Of a stretch of DNA of 64,000 nucleotides, positions 9,586-18,513 are shown piece by piece. Made by a program: the position numbers and the translations under genes. Positions within the stretch are counted from its first letter, which is position 1. Every line of letters begins with the position of its first letter. The DNA comes from Ktedonobacter robiniae (GTDB lineage: Bacteria; Chloroflexota; Ktedonobacteria; Ktedonobacterales; Ktedonobacteraceae). The notes below the pieces were generated by a model that had not been told where the DNA came from, ran no database searches, and was given only the letters and a program-made list of their open reading frames with translations. Location: contig NZ_BNJG01000002.1 of the NCBI RefSeq assembly GCF_016587375.1, positions 1-64,000 of the forward strand. Reading direction: 5' to 3'.

Positions 9586-10413
9586 ACGCTGGATCCCTTC
9601 CTATATATATAAGGGTGGTAGGTGAGGGGTGGAAGATGGGTTGGTGCTGTCTCCCTGACCTCTGGATCCCCTCTGCTCTGTCTGTTCCCGATCGTCGCGT
9701 GACCTGGTTGAGGAGGTTCAATCTTGGCTCCTCTATACCCCAACTAATGACCCTTAGTTCAGGTATTCTCTCCAGTATACCCGCTTTCTCTCGGAAAAGG
9801 AAGCCCTCTGGTATACCTCTTCCTTCAATGCAACTGAAAGGTGTCAGAGGGATGAGGGACCTGAGGCGCCTCTCACTTTGGCCTCTGCTTGCTGTGAATG
9901 TCTGTTTTGCAGCTGGCGTGTGACTTGGTTGCCAAGATCCCGACAGCATTCTCGGCTTTCTTCTCAAAACTGTGCCTGGCATTAACATAGCTTGCTTGCC
10001 CGTGTTATACTTGCCCATATCTCTACGAAAGGGCAAATAGACATGCACGATATTTCAAAAACCCAATCTGGGCAACCTCGGACTTCTTCTAGAGCAGATC
10101 AACAAAACCGTGCCAAACTTCCTCAGCGAGCTGCAAAAGTACGTTAATACCATAGAAACATCTCTGTATTGTCAGAGATGGATACCGCTACCTTGCGACC
10201 GATGGCACAGAGTGTGAGAGACAGCGCAGAGCATGTAGATCTAGAGCTGCTCATGATTGAGGATGATCTCAAGAGGCAAAGAGCGCAGAGAACCTCTGGG
10301 AGTTCAGCAAAAGAAGAATAAACGAGCAAAAAAAGGGCTGAATGGCAATCTTGGGTTGACAGGAGGCGTAGACTGAGGTGGTACAGTTGTCCTTTTGAAG
10401 GAGGAGCAAGGAC
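9586..10413. other. Intergenic region with two tiny open frames and palindromes
   Basis: No standard gene. CCCTT...AAGGG with a TATATATATA core lies at 9595-9615. TTGCCC (10011-10016) and GGGCAA (10031-10036) form a possible operator just before a 34-codon frame (10043-10147). That frame and a 47-codon frame (10178-10321) share one reading frame, separated by a TAA and a short spacer. They may be halves of a decayed small gene with a basic N-terminal part and an acidic C-terminal part (HVDLELLMIEDDLKRQRAQ). Confidence 0.3.
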
Positions 10414-12006
10414 ATGGCTCGCCGAAATCCGCGTCCCCAAGCAACGCACGAGAAAACGCTGACCCCGCTCAACGAGTGTTGTGAGGACTGTGGCCACCCG
10501 TTATGGGTAGCCAATCACAGTCATCGCACCGTCATGATGTTGTCCGGCCTCTGGAAATTAACGTTGGTCGTTCGTCACTGTATCGAACCAACCTGTCCAC
10601 GCTTTCATCAGCGCTATCGGCCAGAAGAAGAAGGACATTGGGCCTTACCGCATGGGGAATTTGGTCTGGAGGTCATCGCCTTGATCGGTCAGTGGCGCTT
10701 TCGAGAACATCGCTCTGTCCCGGAAATCCACCAGGCGCTCCAGGCACGCGGAATGAGTATCGCTCAGCGCAGCGTGACCTATTTGATGCATCGCTATGAA
10801 GAACTGGTCGCTTTGCGTGTCACCGATCAGGAGCGGATCAAAACCCGATTGCAGAAACAAGGGCAGGTGATCCTGGCTCTCGATGGCTTGCAGCCTGATG
10901 TCGGGCACGAGGTGCTCTGGGTGGTGCGTGATTGCCTGTCTGAAGAAATCCTCTTGGCGCGCCGTTACTCAGCAGTACCCAAGGGGATATCACCGCACTG
11001 CTGCGAGGCGCGTCAAGCGGCTTCTGGAGCCCTTAAAGATCCCGATCAAAGGGATTATCTCGGACGGCGAAGAGACCATTCGCAGCGCGGTAGCGTTTGT
11101 CTTCCCAACCATCCCTCATCAGCTCTGTCAGTTTCACTACCTCAAAGATGCCATAGATCCCCTCTATGAAGCCGATCGACATGCCAAAACGCTCTTGAAG
11201 AAGAAGCTGCGAGGAGTCCGGCCGATTGAGCGCGCCTTAGAAGCGTATCCCACGCCAGAAAACGAGGCGATCCGGGGCTACTGCCTGGCGGTGCGTGCGT
11301 CGTTGACTGACGATGGGCGTTCGCCACTGGAAGCGTCCGGTCTGCGCTTGCATGCCCGCATCAAGCAGATCAACGATTCGATCGAGCGGGTGCAGGAAAA
11401 AAAAGATTGCCCCCATCCTTGAAACAACTACACCAGCTCCTTTTGAAAGGTCTCCAAGCGACTGCGCCCCTTTGGTCTCCGTTGCAGCGCGCGTACGAGT
11501 TCGTCCATTGGGCAGCTCAGATCTTGGCGAATCACGAGCAGGAGACTGGAGCGCAGGTACGCGAACGCTATCTGAGATACGTTGCTCAGATGCACGAACA
11601 GAAAGCAACTCTCGGGCCACTTGCTGAAGCCATGGAACATTTTTGTCACAAGGCCTCCAATTTCGCTGCGGGCTTATTTCAGTGTTATGACATTGAGGGC
11701 TTGCCCCGCACCAACAATGAGTTGGAACGGTGCTTTGGTGTGGCACGCGTCCATGAGCGGCGGGCCACCGGCCGACGGGGAGCCATTCCTGGCGTGGTGG
11801 TTCGAGGCTCAGTGCGCGTCATGACAGCTGTGGTTCCCAAAGAACAGCTCTTCTCTGCCGAAGAGCTTCGGCCCAGTGATTATCAGCGGTGGCGCGAGCT
11901 CCGTCGGCGTTTGCAGCAGTGTGAGGAAACTCGCCGTCAACAATTTCGTTTCCGGAAAAATCCCGGTGCTTATTTGGCCGCACTGGAAGCTCAGCTACTC
12001 ACCTGA
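10414..12006 (+). pseudogene. DDE transposase of IS256/MULE-like type, multiply frameshifted
   Basis: The frame opens with a cysteine pair (ECCEDCGHPLW) and an HTH-like part. It reaches the first catalytic Asp in ILALDGLQPDVGHEVLW and is then broken twice between about 10975 and 11020. It resumes with IISDGEETIRSAV and the C/H motif HQLCQFHYL. A run of eight A at 11397-11404 marks the next break, and the last part holds LPRTNNELERCFG with the probable catalytic Glu. The order Asp, Asp, C..H, Glu resembles the MULE/IS256 group, but I cannot name the IS family with certainty. The A8 alone could be a slippage site; the earlier breaks make the copy dead. Confidence 0.7.
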
Positions 12007-12178
12007 AGATTGCCATTCAGCCGAAAAAAAGCTCGCCACTGCTCTGAACGTGAGGCCGACTCTTCCATTGTCTTGTATGGCTTGTTTCTTTGCCTTTTCT
12101 CCATCTCATGCATCCACGTAGGTTGCCCCGCGCGTCCTGATACGGCTTTTATTTTAGAAGACGTGATACACCATCACC

Positions 12179-13514
12179 CAGGGCTTTCCAATTCTAATAA
12201 ACAGAACATTGACCAAGGAGGATAAGATCAAGAGCCTGATCAACATGGGCGTTCAAGTAGCGCATCTGGCGAGCAACATTGCGAACGCCAAGGCGATCCA
12301 TCAGACTCAATACGGCGCTATTGAGCTGAGCAAGCAAACTGGGAACGGATCCTGTACGGGTTTGACAGCGATCTTCCCCCAAAGTGACATCTCGCCGATG
12401 ATGCAGCCGATTTTCGATGGCCCAGTGGTCTCTGGCGAGTTGGAGCATGCGTTGGGGAGGAGCCTTGCTCATCGAGAGACTGCTGAGCCCATAGACCACT
12501 TCGTGGCGAAGCTTTCCCGTTTTCAGGATGCGCGTCGTTCGTTCGAGGCGAAAGACTTGCTCGATGCCTTCCCAGTCCTTGCGAAACCAATCGTTGAGAT
12601 CAGGGCTAGAGAGAAGCTGGCGATGTTCCAATCGTCCATGTCCTTTGTCCCAGGTCTCTGCCTGCTTCCAGCGCCGCCGATCAGGGAAAGCGTCCTCAAA
12701 CAAATCAGCAATATCCTCTTGGAGGGTGGGCTGATTGTCCTTGGCAATGAGGAGATAGTCTCCTCTCAAGCGATGGATCTGCGCACAGAGGTCGCGTTGC
12801 GTATGCAGAGCGTCGAGGGTCAAAATGCGTCCACTGACCCATGATGGCGCCAACAAGGGCTTGAGGGCACTGATCTCATTTTCCTTCTCCTGCACATTGC
12901 AATGCCAAAGCACGATGCCAGTCGCCACTTCATAGCAACTGAGTTGGTGAACCGGATGGACCTCGTTGCTCGTCGCCCGTAGAGCTTTGCCATCAACAGC
13001 GACATGAGCGTGATTGGTCTGTAGGCTTGGAATGAGGAGGCGACTGGATTGCTCCCCACATCGAGCCTGAGCTTCCCAACGGATGAAAAATGCCGAAAGA
13101 AGCTCGTCGAGATGCTTGCTGTCTACCATCGCCAGGACATTGCAATAGGTCATCTGGCATGGCATTTGCTGGCGACGAAGTCCAAAGCGCTGTGCCAAAG
13201 GCACGCCATGATGACGAATCCAATCGGTGGCTCCACTGAGTGTCTGTTGCCCTGCGAGCTTGGCGAGCACAATCAGAGAAAGGACCAGAGCCAATTCGTA
13301 GCGTTTTCCTTGTTTGCGTCTCTTGTCTGAGAGGGCTTGCAAGGTGTGGTACAGCGAAGCTGCGGGAACCATTTCTGGGGGATGTTTCGCTCGTGTTGAA
13401 AGCGTCAATGTGGTATAGTCCATGCAGAGTTTTCCTTGAGAGATGATTTGGTTTTCGTATTCTACAAGGAAAACTCTTCTTTTTCATCACCCTTTTGAGA
13501 ATTGGAAAGCCCTG
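12179..13514 (-). mobile_element. Complete ISAs1-family insertion sequence
   Basis: The element is 1336 bp. It has perfect 17-bp inverted repeats, CAGGGCTTTCCAATTCT at 12179-12195 and its inverse at 13498-13514. A 10-bp target duplication, CACCATCACC, flanks it at 12169-12178 and 13515-13524. The single transposase gene fills it and its stop codon overlaps the left repeat. Repeat and duplication lengths fit the ISAs1 family. It is the best preserved element in the window and probably a recent arrival. Confidence 0.93.
12194..13423 (-). CDS. ISAs1-family transposase
   Basis: An intact 409-residue DDE transposase. The N-terminal ISAs1-associated domain is visible (DKRRKQGKRYELALVLSLI). The DDE core follows, with AVDGKALRATSN, LTLDALHTQRD and the C-terminal RDHWAIENRLHH segment that carries the catalytic Glu. 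It lies wholly inside the inverted repeats at 12179 and 13514. A 12-bp inverted repeat (GAGTTTTCCTTG at 13427-13438 and its inverse at 13465-13476) sits just upstream of the start codon and could form a hairpin that limits transposase expression. Confidence 0.93.
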   Translation of the reverse strand: MDYTTLTLSTRAKHPPEMVPAASLYHTLQALSDKRRKQGKRYELALVLSLIVLAKLAGQQTLSGATDWIRHHGVPLAQRFGLRRQQMPCQMTYCNVLAMVDSKHLDELLSAFFIRWEAQARCGEQSSRLLIPSLQTNHAHVAVDGKALRATSNEVHPVHQLSCYEVATGIVLWHCNVQEKENEISALKPLLAPSWVSGRILTLDALHTQRDLCAQIHRLRGDYLLIAKDNQPTLQEDIADLFEDAFPDRRRWKQAETWDKGHGRLEHRQLLSSPDLNDWFRKDWEGIEQVFRLERTTRILKTGKLRHEVVYGLSSLSMSKAPPQRMLQLARDHWAIENRLHHRRDVTLGEDRCQTRTGSVPSLLAQLNSAVLSLMDRLGVRNVARQMRYLNAHVDQALDLILLGQCSVY

Positions 13515-13532
13515 CACCATCACCGCTTATAC

Positions 13533-13562
13533 TTGACAAATTTGATCATATTACTCTACAAT
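13533..13562 (+). promoter_or_regulatory. Sigma-70-like promoter next to the ISAs1 insertion
   Basis: TTGACA at 13533-13538 and TACAAT at 13557-13562 are separated by 18 bases. This close match to a vegetative promoter reads away from the insertion sequence, starting 9 bases after the target duplication. The IS therefore landed just upstream of the -35 box. No convincing gene follows for about 470 bases. Confidence 0.55.
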
Positions 13563-14039
13563 AAAGGCATGTATCGGGGCTGGTCGTCCTACTCTTTGCT
13601 GGCTTGCGCCAGAATCAACGACCATTCCTTCGGGGTAACAGGTCGCCAATCATCCCCCGAGGACGGTTCTCGGCTAGTCTTAGTTTCCCGCAATCTTCTA
13701 GAGTGAATGCGAGGTGATCTATTCGAGAGCTAAGAGGTTCTATGCTGCTCCGTCATCATACAATCTAAGGATGAGCTGCCCGCTGCTGCATCTGCGCGCT
13801 CATTTGCTGCTGCATCTGCGCAAGGGTATCGACCACAGGCGTCGTCAAGCGTCACGCAGCAATCGCTGCTGTGACACCAGAGAAAAGGGGGTATCAACAA
13901 AAACACCTAAAAAATTGAATAGAGCTTGAAGATCAACCAGCTTGATATCAGTAAATAGCAGGCAATGAGGCATGTTCCCACTATACAGGTAATGTAGCCT
14001 GTCCTCCATGAAGAGAACCTCCCAACGAAGGGGAATAAC
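13563..14039. other. No supported gene; possible protein tail on the minus strand
   Basis: The plus strand shows no good gene. On the minus strand a short frame ending near 13769 reads like a C-terminus rich in Gln and Met (LAQMQQQMSAQMQQRAAHP) but has stops upstream, so it may be a remnant. The last bases hold GAAGGGG, the ribosome binding site for the next gene. Confidence 0.3.
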
Positions 14040-15239
14040 GTGAACCGCTCACGTAAGATCGGACCGCTCCTCGCTGGGTCGGCCGCTATCATCCTGCTCG
14101 TCAGGCGATGGAATCGCCTCGACTCCATCCAGTCGCAGTTCGCCACTCGGTTGGTGGAGACCCAGGCTCAGCTTGACACGATGCGCCAGGACTTCCAGGT
14201 TCTGCTGGACGCACGTAAGCGCTCCACGCAGCGCCTGATCATTTTCGTCAACGCGATTGGGCTCCTGTCCTTCGCAGTGGCTGTCATGTTCCTGATCGCA
14301 TTGCTGTGCGGAGTGGGCGCTTCGGCGACCACCCCCACTGGCCTCGCTGGCTTCGTACAAAGGTATGCCAGCCTGGCACCAGCGTGCATCGACGTAGGCG
14401 GTGTGCTGCTGATCGCCCGGATGATGCGTTCTGGAGAGCAGCGTAGCCAGCTGTCTGGTAATAAAGGTGATTGGGCACCTCGCACGCTCGCAACCGTCGT
14501 TTTGTATATCGTCGGCACGCTGCTCGCTTACCAGAGCGGCAAGCTGGTCAGCGCGTGGTATCTCCCATCTTACCACGCGACCACCTCGGCGACGATTAAT
14601 GCCGATAACGTGGTGCAGGCCGGTGTAAGCTGGCTCTTCTTCGTCATCCAGATGAAGCTAGTGCTTGATCCGCCGCGCTGGCTGCGGCTTCGTCGCAATA
14701 TGGAGGCTCGCCAGAATCTGGCTGCTCACAGCTGGCTGAACAGCATCGCGTACCTTGCGGGGATTGTGCCCTTGCTGGTCTGTGTCGGTGTCTTCATCAT
14801 CCCGATCTTCCTGGGAGTCGGAGCATCTGGCACGCCGAAGGGCTTCGCAGCCTTTGTCCAGCATCAGGCAACCTTCGGGCCTGCTCTTTTCGGAGCCGGT
14901 TGCACGTTGGCCATTGCACTTATGGGGCGTTACGCCGACAACAACCGAGGCAATGTGCAGGATCTACGTTCACCCGAGGAAGCGGCGCGAAGCTGGGCGA
15001 AGCGGCTGCTGGTGACATACGCCATCAACCCCGTAGGGGTGTTGAGCTCGTACACATCAGCCAAGCTGGTGAGCAGGTTGTACCAACAGACGTATCACCA
15101 CGCCGCCGTGCTTGCGGTGATCAACGTGGACAACCTGTGGCAGGCCACATATGGGTGGCTCTTCTATCTGCCCATCCCGCTCATCCAGGTGGTGTTTCCC
15201 ACCTGGAATGCCAAACGCCGAACGAAGAAGATGATCTGA
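14040..15239 (+). CDS. Polytopic membrane protein with two tandem homologous halves
   Basis: I do not recognise the family. The 399-residue product starts at GTG 14040 with GAAGGGG 6 bases upstream. It has a short N-terminal membrane segment (LLAGSAAIILLV), a coiled-coil-like stretch (QSQFATRLVETQAQLDTM), then two copies of a membrane unit. In the first copy, GVGASATTPTGLAGFVQ, YQSGKLVSAWYLPSYHATT and INADNVVQAGVSWLFF are spaced as GVGASGTPKGFAAFVQ, YTSAKLVSRLYQQTYHHAA and INVDNLWQATYGWLFY are in the second. This indicates an ancient internal duplication, each unit with about four hydrophobic helices. The tail is basic (KRRTKK), as expected for a cytoplasmic end. No function can be assigned. 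Confidence 0.8.
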   Translation: MNRSRKIGPLLAGSAAIILLVRRWNRLDSIQSQFATRLVETQAQLDTMRQDFQVLLDARKRSTQRLIIFVNAIGLLSFAVAVMFLIALLCGVGASATTPTGLAGFVQRYASLAPACIDVGGVLLIARMMRSGEQRSQLSGNKGDWAPRTLATVVLYIVGTLLAYQSGKLVSAWYLPSYHATTSATINADNVVQAGVSWLFFVIQMKLVLDPPRWLRLRRNMEARQNLAAHSWLNSIAYLAGIVPLLVCVGVFIIPIFLGVGASGTPKGFAAFVQHQATFGPALFGAGCTLAIALMGRYADNNRGNVQDLRSPEEAARSWAKRLLVTYAINPVGVLSSYTSAKLVSRLYQQTYHHAAVLAVINVDNLWQATYGWLFYLPIPLIQVVFPTWNAKRRTKKMI

Positions 15240-15256
15240 CCTTCAGGCCCAATCTG

Positions 15257-15299
15257 TCAGGCTCTCCAGGTGTCGATGATTGACACTCGGGGAGCCTGA
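15257..15299. terminator. Hairpin between convergent genes
   Basis: TCAGGCTCTCC (15257-15267) pairs with GGGGAGCCTGA, and an inner GTGTC/GACAC pair extends the stem. It lies between the stop of the membrane protein and the stop of the oppositely oriented oxidoreductase, so it could terminate both. There is only a short T stretch after it on the plus strand. Confidence 0.55.
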
Positions 15300-15331
15300 A
15301 CTCAGTTTCAGGAGAGTATAGATGGGAACGC

Positions 15332-16318
15332 TTATCCTACCTTCCTCTGAATCACCAGCTTCCCTCTTTTCGGATCAATTTCGCTCTGGCGATACGCCTC
15401 GTTTATGCCTTGTGCAGAAAAAGGGAAAACACCGTTCACATGGACCTGCAACTTCTGTTCCTGGACGCCACGGACGATGGCCGCCAGATCGTCGCGCAGA
15501 TCGTCGCGGTTGGGTTCGATGTGAACACATTGGGCGTCGATGCCACGAACCTTCGGATGCTCATCAATCGCCAGAGCAACCAGAGAAATGAACTTGCCGC
15601 CATCCTTCAAAACCGTGTAGCTTTTTCGTCCCGTCTCTCCAAGTTTCAGGTCCACCACCGCAGCAGTTCTATTATTGACCATATCCAGTACGATATCGAC
15701 TGCCGTGCTTATGGCTTTGGTAAAATCGGTGATGCTGTAATCAATGACCTCGTCAGCACCCAACCGCCGCACAAAATCGTCATTGTGCGTGCGAGCGGTG
15801 GCGATGACGTAGGCACCTCGCTGTTTCGCAAGTTGCACGGCAATATGTCCGACTCCCCCGGCGGCAGCATGAATCAGAATGCGTTGTCCCGGCTGCAACT
15901 GGGTATAGTGAAACAGTGCCTGCCAGGCGGGCAGCGCAACCGCTGGGAGTGCGCCTGCTTGCTGAAACGAAAGCGTCGGAGGAATGAGCGCAAGAGCATT
16001 CTCTTCTACGACCACATATTCCGCATAGGCACCGCCGACAGCAGGTGTCAGTCCCATGACGCGGTCACCTGGCTTCACAGACGTTACCTTCTCTCCAACT
16101 TCTTTTACCACCCCCGCCACATCCGTACCCAGCACATATGGGAACTGGATCGGCATTATGTGTTGTGCTGCCCCTGAGCGCAAAACATAATCGCCTGGAT
16201 TGATGGACGTCGCGTACATTTCCACGAGAACTTGCGTTTCTTTTCGCTCTGGTTCAGCTATGTCTTGTTCTCGTAAAACCTCGTGGACTCCGTAGTGCGG
16301 CAGAACAATGGCCTTCAT
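15332..16318 (-). CDS. NADP-dependent MDR-family oxidoreductase (quinone reductase-like)
   Basis: A medium-chain dehydrogenase/reductase without the catalytic zinc ligands. The GroES-like domain is at the N-terminus (SINPGDYVLRSG, LGTDVAGVV) and the Rossmann domain contains HAAAGGVGHIAVQLAK. Such enzymes use NADPH to reduce quinones or enones. The start is ATG 16318, where AAAGGAG stands about 9 bases upstream; the open frame continues upstream without a comparable site. It is divergent from the TetR gene at 16542, which suggests control by that repressor in response to an electrophile or similar compound. The product has 328 residues, a usual size. Confidence 0.88.
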   Translation of the reverse strand: MKAIVLPHYGVHEVLREQDIAEPERKETQVLVEMYATSINPGDYVLRSGAAQHIMPIQFPYVLGTDVAGVVKEVGEKVTSVKPGDRVMGLTPAVGGAYAEYVVVEENALALIPPTLSFQQAGALPAVALPAWQALFHYTQLQPGQRILIHAAAGGVGHIAVQLAKQRGAYVIATARTHNDDFVRRLGADEVIDYSITDFTKAISTAVDIVLDMVNNRTAAVVDLKLGETGRKSYTVLKDGGKFISLVALAIDEHPKVRGIDAQCVHIEPNRDDLRDDLAAIVRGVQEQKLQVHVNGVFPFSAQGINEAYRQSEIDPKRGKLVIQRKVG

Positions 16319-16386
16319 GAGCAATTTCTCCTTTGTTATTGCAAGAGAGCTTGTATTCGTGGTGTCAGAACCTCTCTTAGACATCT

Positions 16387-16400
16387 GTTGATTTATCAAC
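16387..16400. promoter_or_regulatory. Candidate operator palindrome
   Basis: GTTGATTTATCAAC has 6-bp perfect arms. It lies in the divergent region between the oxidoreductase and the TetR gene, about 70 bases upstream of the oxidoreductase start. A second weaker palindrome, TTGTT...AACAA, is at 16462-16479. Either could be the repressor site. Confidence 0.35.
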
Positions 16401-16541
16401 GTTTGTTCCATATAATCTTATGAGAGCTACGCACTTCATTCAATAGAGAAATTTGCCAAAATTGTTCATTATGCAACAAAATCGATTCAATTGTTTATTA
16501 TCGCGGAAAAGATGTGTGAAATAGCCCAAAGGAAGAAATCA

Positions 16542-17102
16542 ATGGATAGACGAGTACGCAGAACACGGCAGGCCATTCTCGAGGCTTTTGTTGGGCTATT
16601 GGCAGAGAAAGACTTTGAGCACATTACGATGAACGAAATCGCGGATCGAGCCAATGTCAACCGGGGCACTGTCTACTTGCATTACATAGATAAATTCGAT
16701 CTGTTGGATCAGTGCATAGATACCCACCTGGCTCAACTGTTGGGAGATTGTCTACCAGGCGGCGCGACTCATCATCCTACGAAAGCTGCGATCCAGCACA
16801 TATTTGAATATCTGGAGCAGCATGCCTTCTTGTATAAGACGCTCCTGGTCAACAAAGGCATCCCTGCTTTCAGAAATCGCTTGATGGATGTGATGCTGCG
16901 TATCCTCAGAGAATATATTGATGAAAGTGGCATCGATCGGACTATGAACAAGGAGGTGAGCGCGCAATTTCTGGCTTCGGCGGTCATTGGTGTGCTGGAA
17001 TGGTGGATCACCCAATCGATGCCCTATTCCACGACGGATACGGTAGAACAAATATGGTCGCTGCTGGAAGGCATGCGGGTAGTGCCTGCTCCATCTCACT
17101 AA
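16542..17102 (+). CDS. TetR/AcrR-family transcriptional repressor
   Basis: An N-terminal TetR HTH (RQAILEAFVGLLAEK, ITMNEIADRANVNRGTVYLHYIDKFDLL) is followed by a C-terminal ligand-binding part. I chose ATG 16542 because AGGAAGAAATCA precedes it and the family begins close to this residue. The frame is open to 16491. The product has 186 residues. It is transcribed away from the MDR oxidoreductase, the usual arrangement for a repressor that controls its neighbour and itself. Confidence 0.88.
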   Translation: MDRRVRRTRQAILEAFVGLLAEKDFEHITMNEIADRANVNRGTVYLHYIDKFDLLDQCIDTHLAQLLGDCLPGGATHHPTKAAIQHIFEYLEQHAFLYKTLLVNKGIPAFRNRLMDVMLRILREYIDESGIDRTMNKEVSAQFLASAVIGVLEWWITQSMPYSTTDTVEQIWSLLEGMRVVPAPSH

Positions 17103-17214
17103 AGAAGACTGGAAACGTGCTTTTTTCCTCTGCTCTGATGGACTGAGAGAGATCGAGTGACTCATGTCGTCATGAGCAACACTCCAGTACGCGCGTAGAA
17201 TAGTTCCGTCGTGA

Positions 17215-18513
17215 CTAGCGAATCCTGACAGAGGCCAGGATTTTCTCGCGAGCGGGTTTGTGAGGGAATGACAGCCTCACGGGATGGACTACCGGCAGAT
17301 GAACCCTGCGCTCCCCATCCTCTACTCCCTCCGACCCGAAGGCATCAGGAGCTGCTTTTCTGATGATGTTATAGGACCCGTTGCAATCGGCGTGAATGAG
17401 TTGGCCATTGGATGCCCGATAGAGCCTCCGTGTGATCCGTTTGCCGCTGAAAACAGGCGCATGCTCCTGGCTTTGCTGGTAGATCGGCAAAGGATCGCGA
17501 TCCAGGAAACTGGCCTTGCTGGTGTAGCTTTCTTCGGTGAGGATCACCTGGATGCCTTTTTGCTCAGCTTTGTAGGTGAGCATCTGGATGAACTGGGCAT
17601 GAGGCACCTGAACAAAGTTCTGATTTGTCCGTTTCCCCAGGTTGATCTCCTGTTTCCAGCCCACGTTGCGACCAATCACGAGCGTTCCGATCCCCTCAGC
17701 CACCAGCACATCAATCACAAAACGCGAGATGGTGTGCAGATCATGCTCAATCCGCCGATTGCGCCAGAGAGTCAAGCGCTCCATGCGCCGGGTGTTTCCA
17801 GGACGACCAAGAGCTTGTTGGAGTTCTGCTCGCCGCTTGTTGTAGAACTGATTCGTACTTTTCAGACCGCGCCCGTTAACGACGACCGGGACAAAACCCG
17901 GTTTATTTGAAGTTAGTGCGATCAGATTTTCCAGACCAGGATCGATGCCAGCGATGAGCGCGGGATCGACGGCGGAGCGGCTCGGCTCCTGTTCATAAAT
18001 GATCTCAACGACGACAAAACCGTGTTTGGGAACCACACGGACCTGAGTGATCGCCTTGGGATCTTGTTGGGTTTTGATCTGGATGCCCAGTCCCGAAGGC
18101 TGAATGAGGTGTCGTCCAAGGGTCCGTTTGCTGCGGCTTACGGCCTGCATCGTGTAGATGAGTACGTTGCGGCCTGTCGTTTTGTGCTTGTATTTGGGGA
18201 ATTGGGGGCGTCGGCGAAATTTTGAGGGATCGCGCTTGTAGGCATCGAGCGCTTCAAAGAAGGATTTCCAGTTGCGTTCGAGCAGCAGCAATACCTGTTG
18301 GGCCACTTTCGCAGGCAGTGCTTTGTACGCTTCATGCGACTGCATCCGCCGATCCATTTCATTGTAGTTGAGGTGTTTTCCCTCAAAGATGAAGGCCTGA
18401 CGGATCTCATACAGCGCCGTATTGTAGAGATTTTTGGAAGCAAAACAGGCCGCGTCAAGCGTGGCATAGCGTGGATCACTCCGAAGAATGATGTGCTTTT
18501 CAACCAGGTGCAC
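17215..18513 (-). CDS. TnpB (IS607-associated RNA-guided nuclease family, variant active site)
   Basis: A 432-residue TnpB starting at GTG 18513, where GGAGG lies 6 bases upstream and overlaps the end of tnpA. The N-terminal part shows ASKNLYNTALYEIRQAF. RuvC-I Asp is in IAGIDPGLENLIAL and RuvC-III Asp in HADCNGSYNIIRK. The usual RuvC-II Glu is not in its canonical place: the strand reads TLVIGRNVGWKQEIN. The CxxC zinc ribbon is also absent (SYTSKASFLDRD). These traits belong to a known TnpB subgroup with an IGKN-type motif rather than to decay; an alternative Glu, perhaps in ILTEESYTSK, may substitute. The frame is uninterrupted. Confidence 0.85.
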   Translation of the reverse strand: MHLVEKHIILRSDPRYATLDAACFASKNLYNTALYEIRQAFIFEGKHLNYNEMDRRMQSHEAYKALPAKVAQQVLLLLERNWKSFFEALDAYKRDPSKFRRRPQFPKYKHKTTGRNVLIYTMQAVSRSKRTLGRHLIQPSGLGIQIKTQQDPKAITQVRVVPKHGFVVVEIIYEQEPSRSAVDPALIAGIDPGLENLIALTSNKPGFVPVVVNGRGLKSTNQFYNKRRAELQQALGRPGNTRRMERLTLWRNRRIEHDLHTISRFVIDVLVAEGIGTLVIGRNVGWKQEINLGKRTNQNFVQVPHAQFIQMLTYKAEQKGIQVILTEESYTSKASFLDRDPLPIYQQSQEHAPVFSGKRITRRLYRASNGQLIHADCNGSYNIIRKAAPDAFGSEGVEDGERRVHLPVVHPVRLSFPHKPAREKILASVRIR

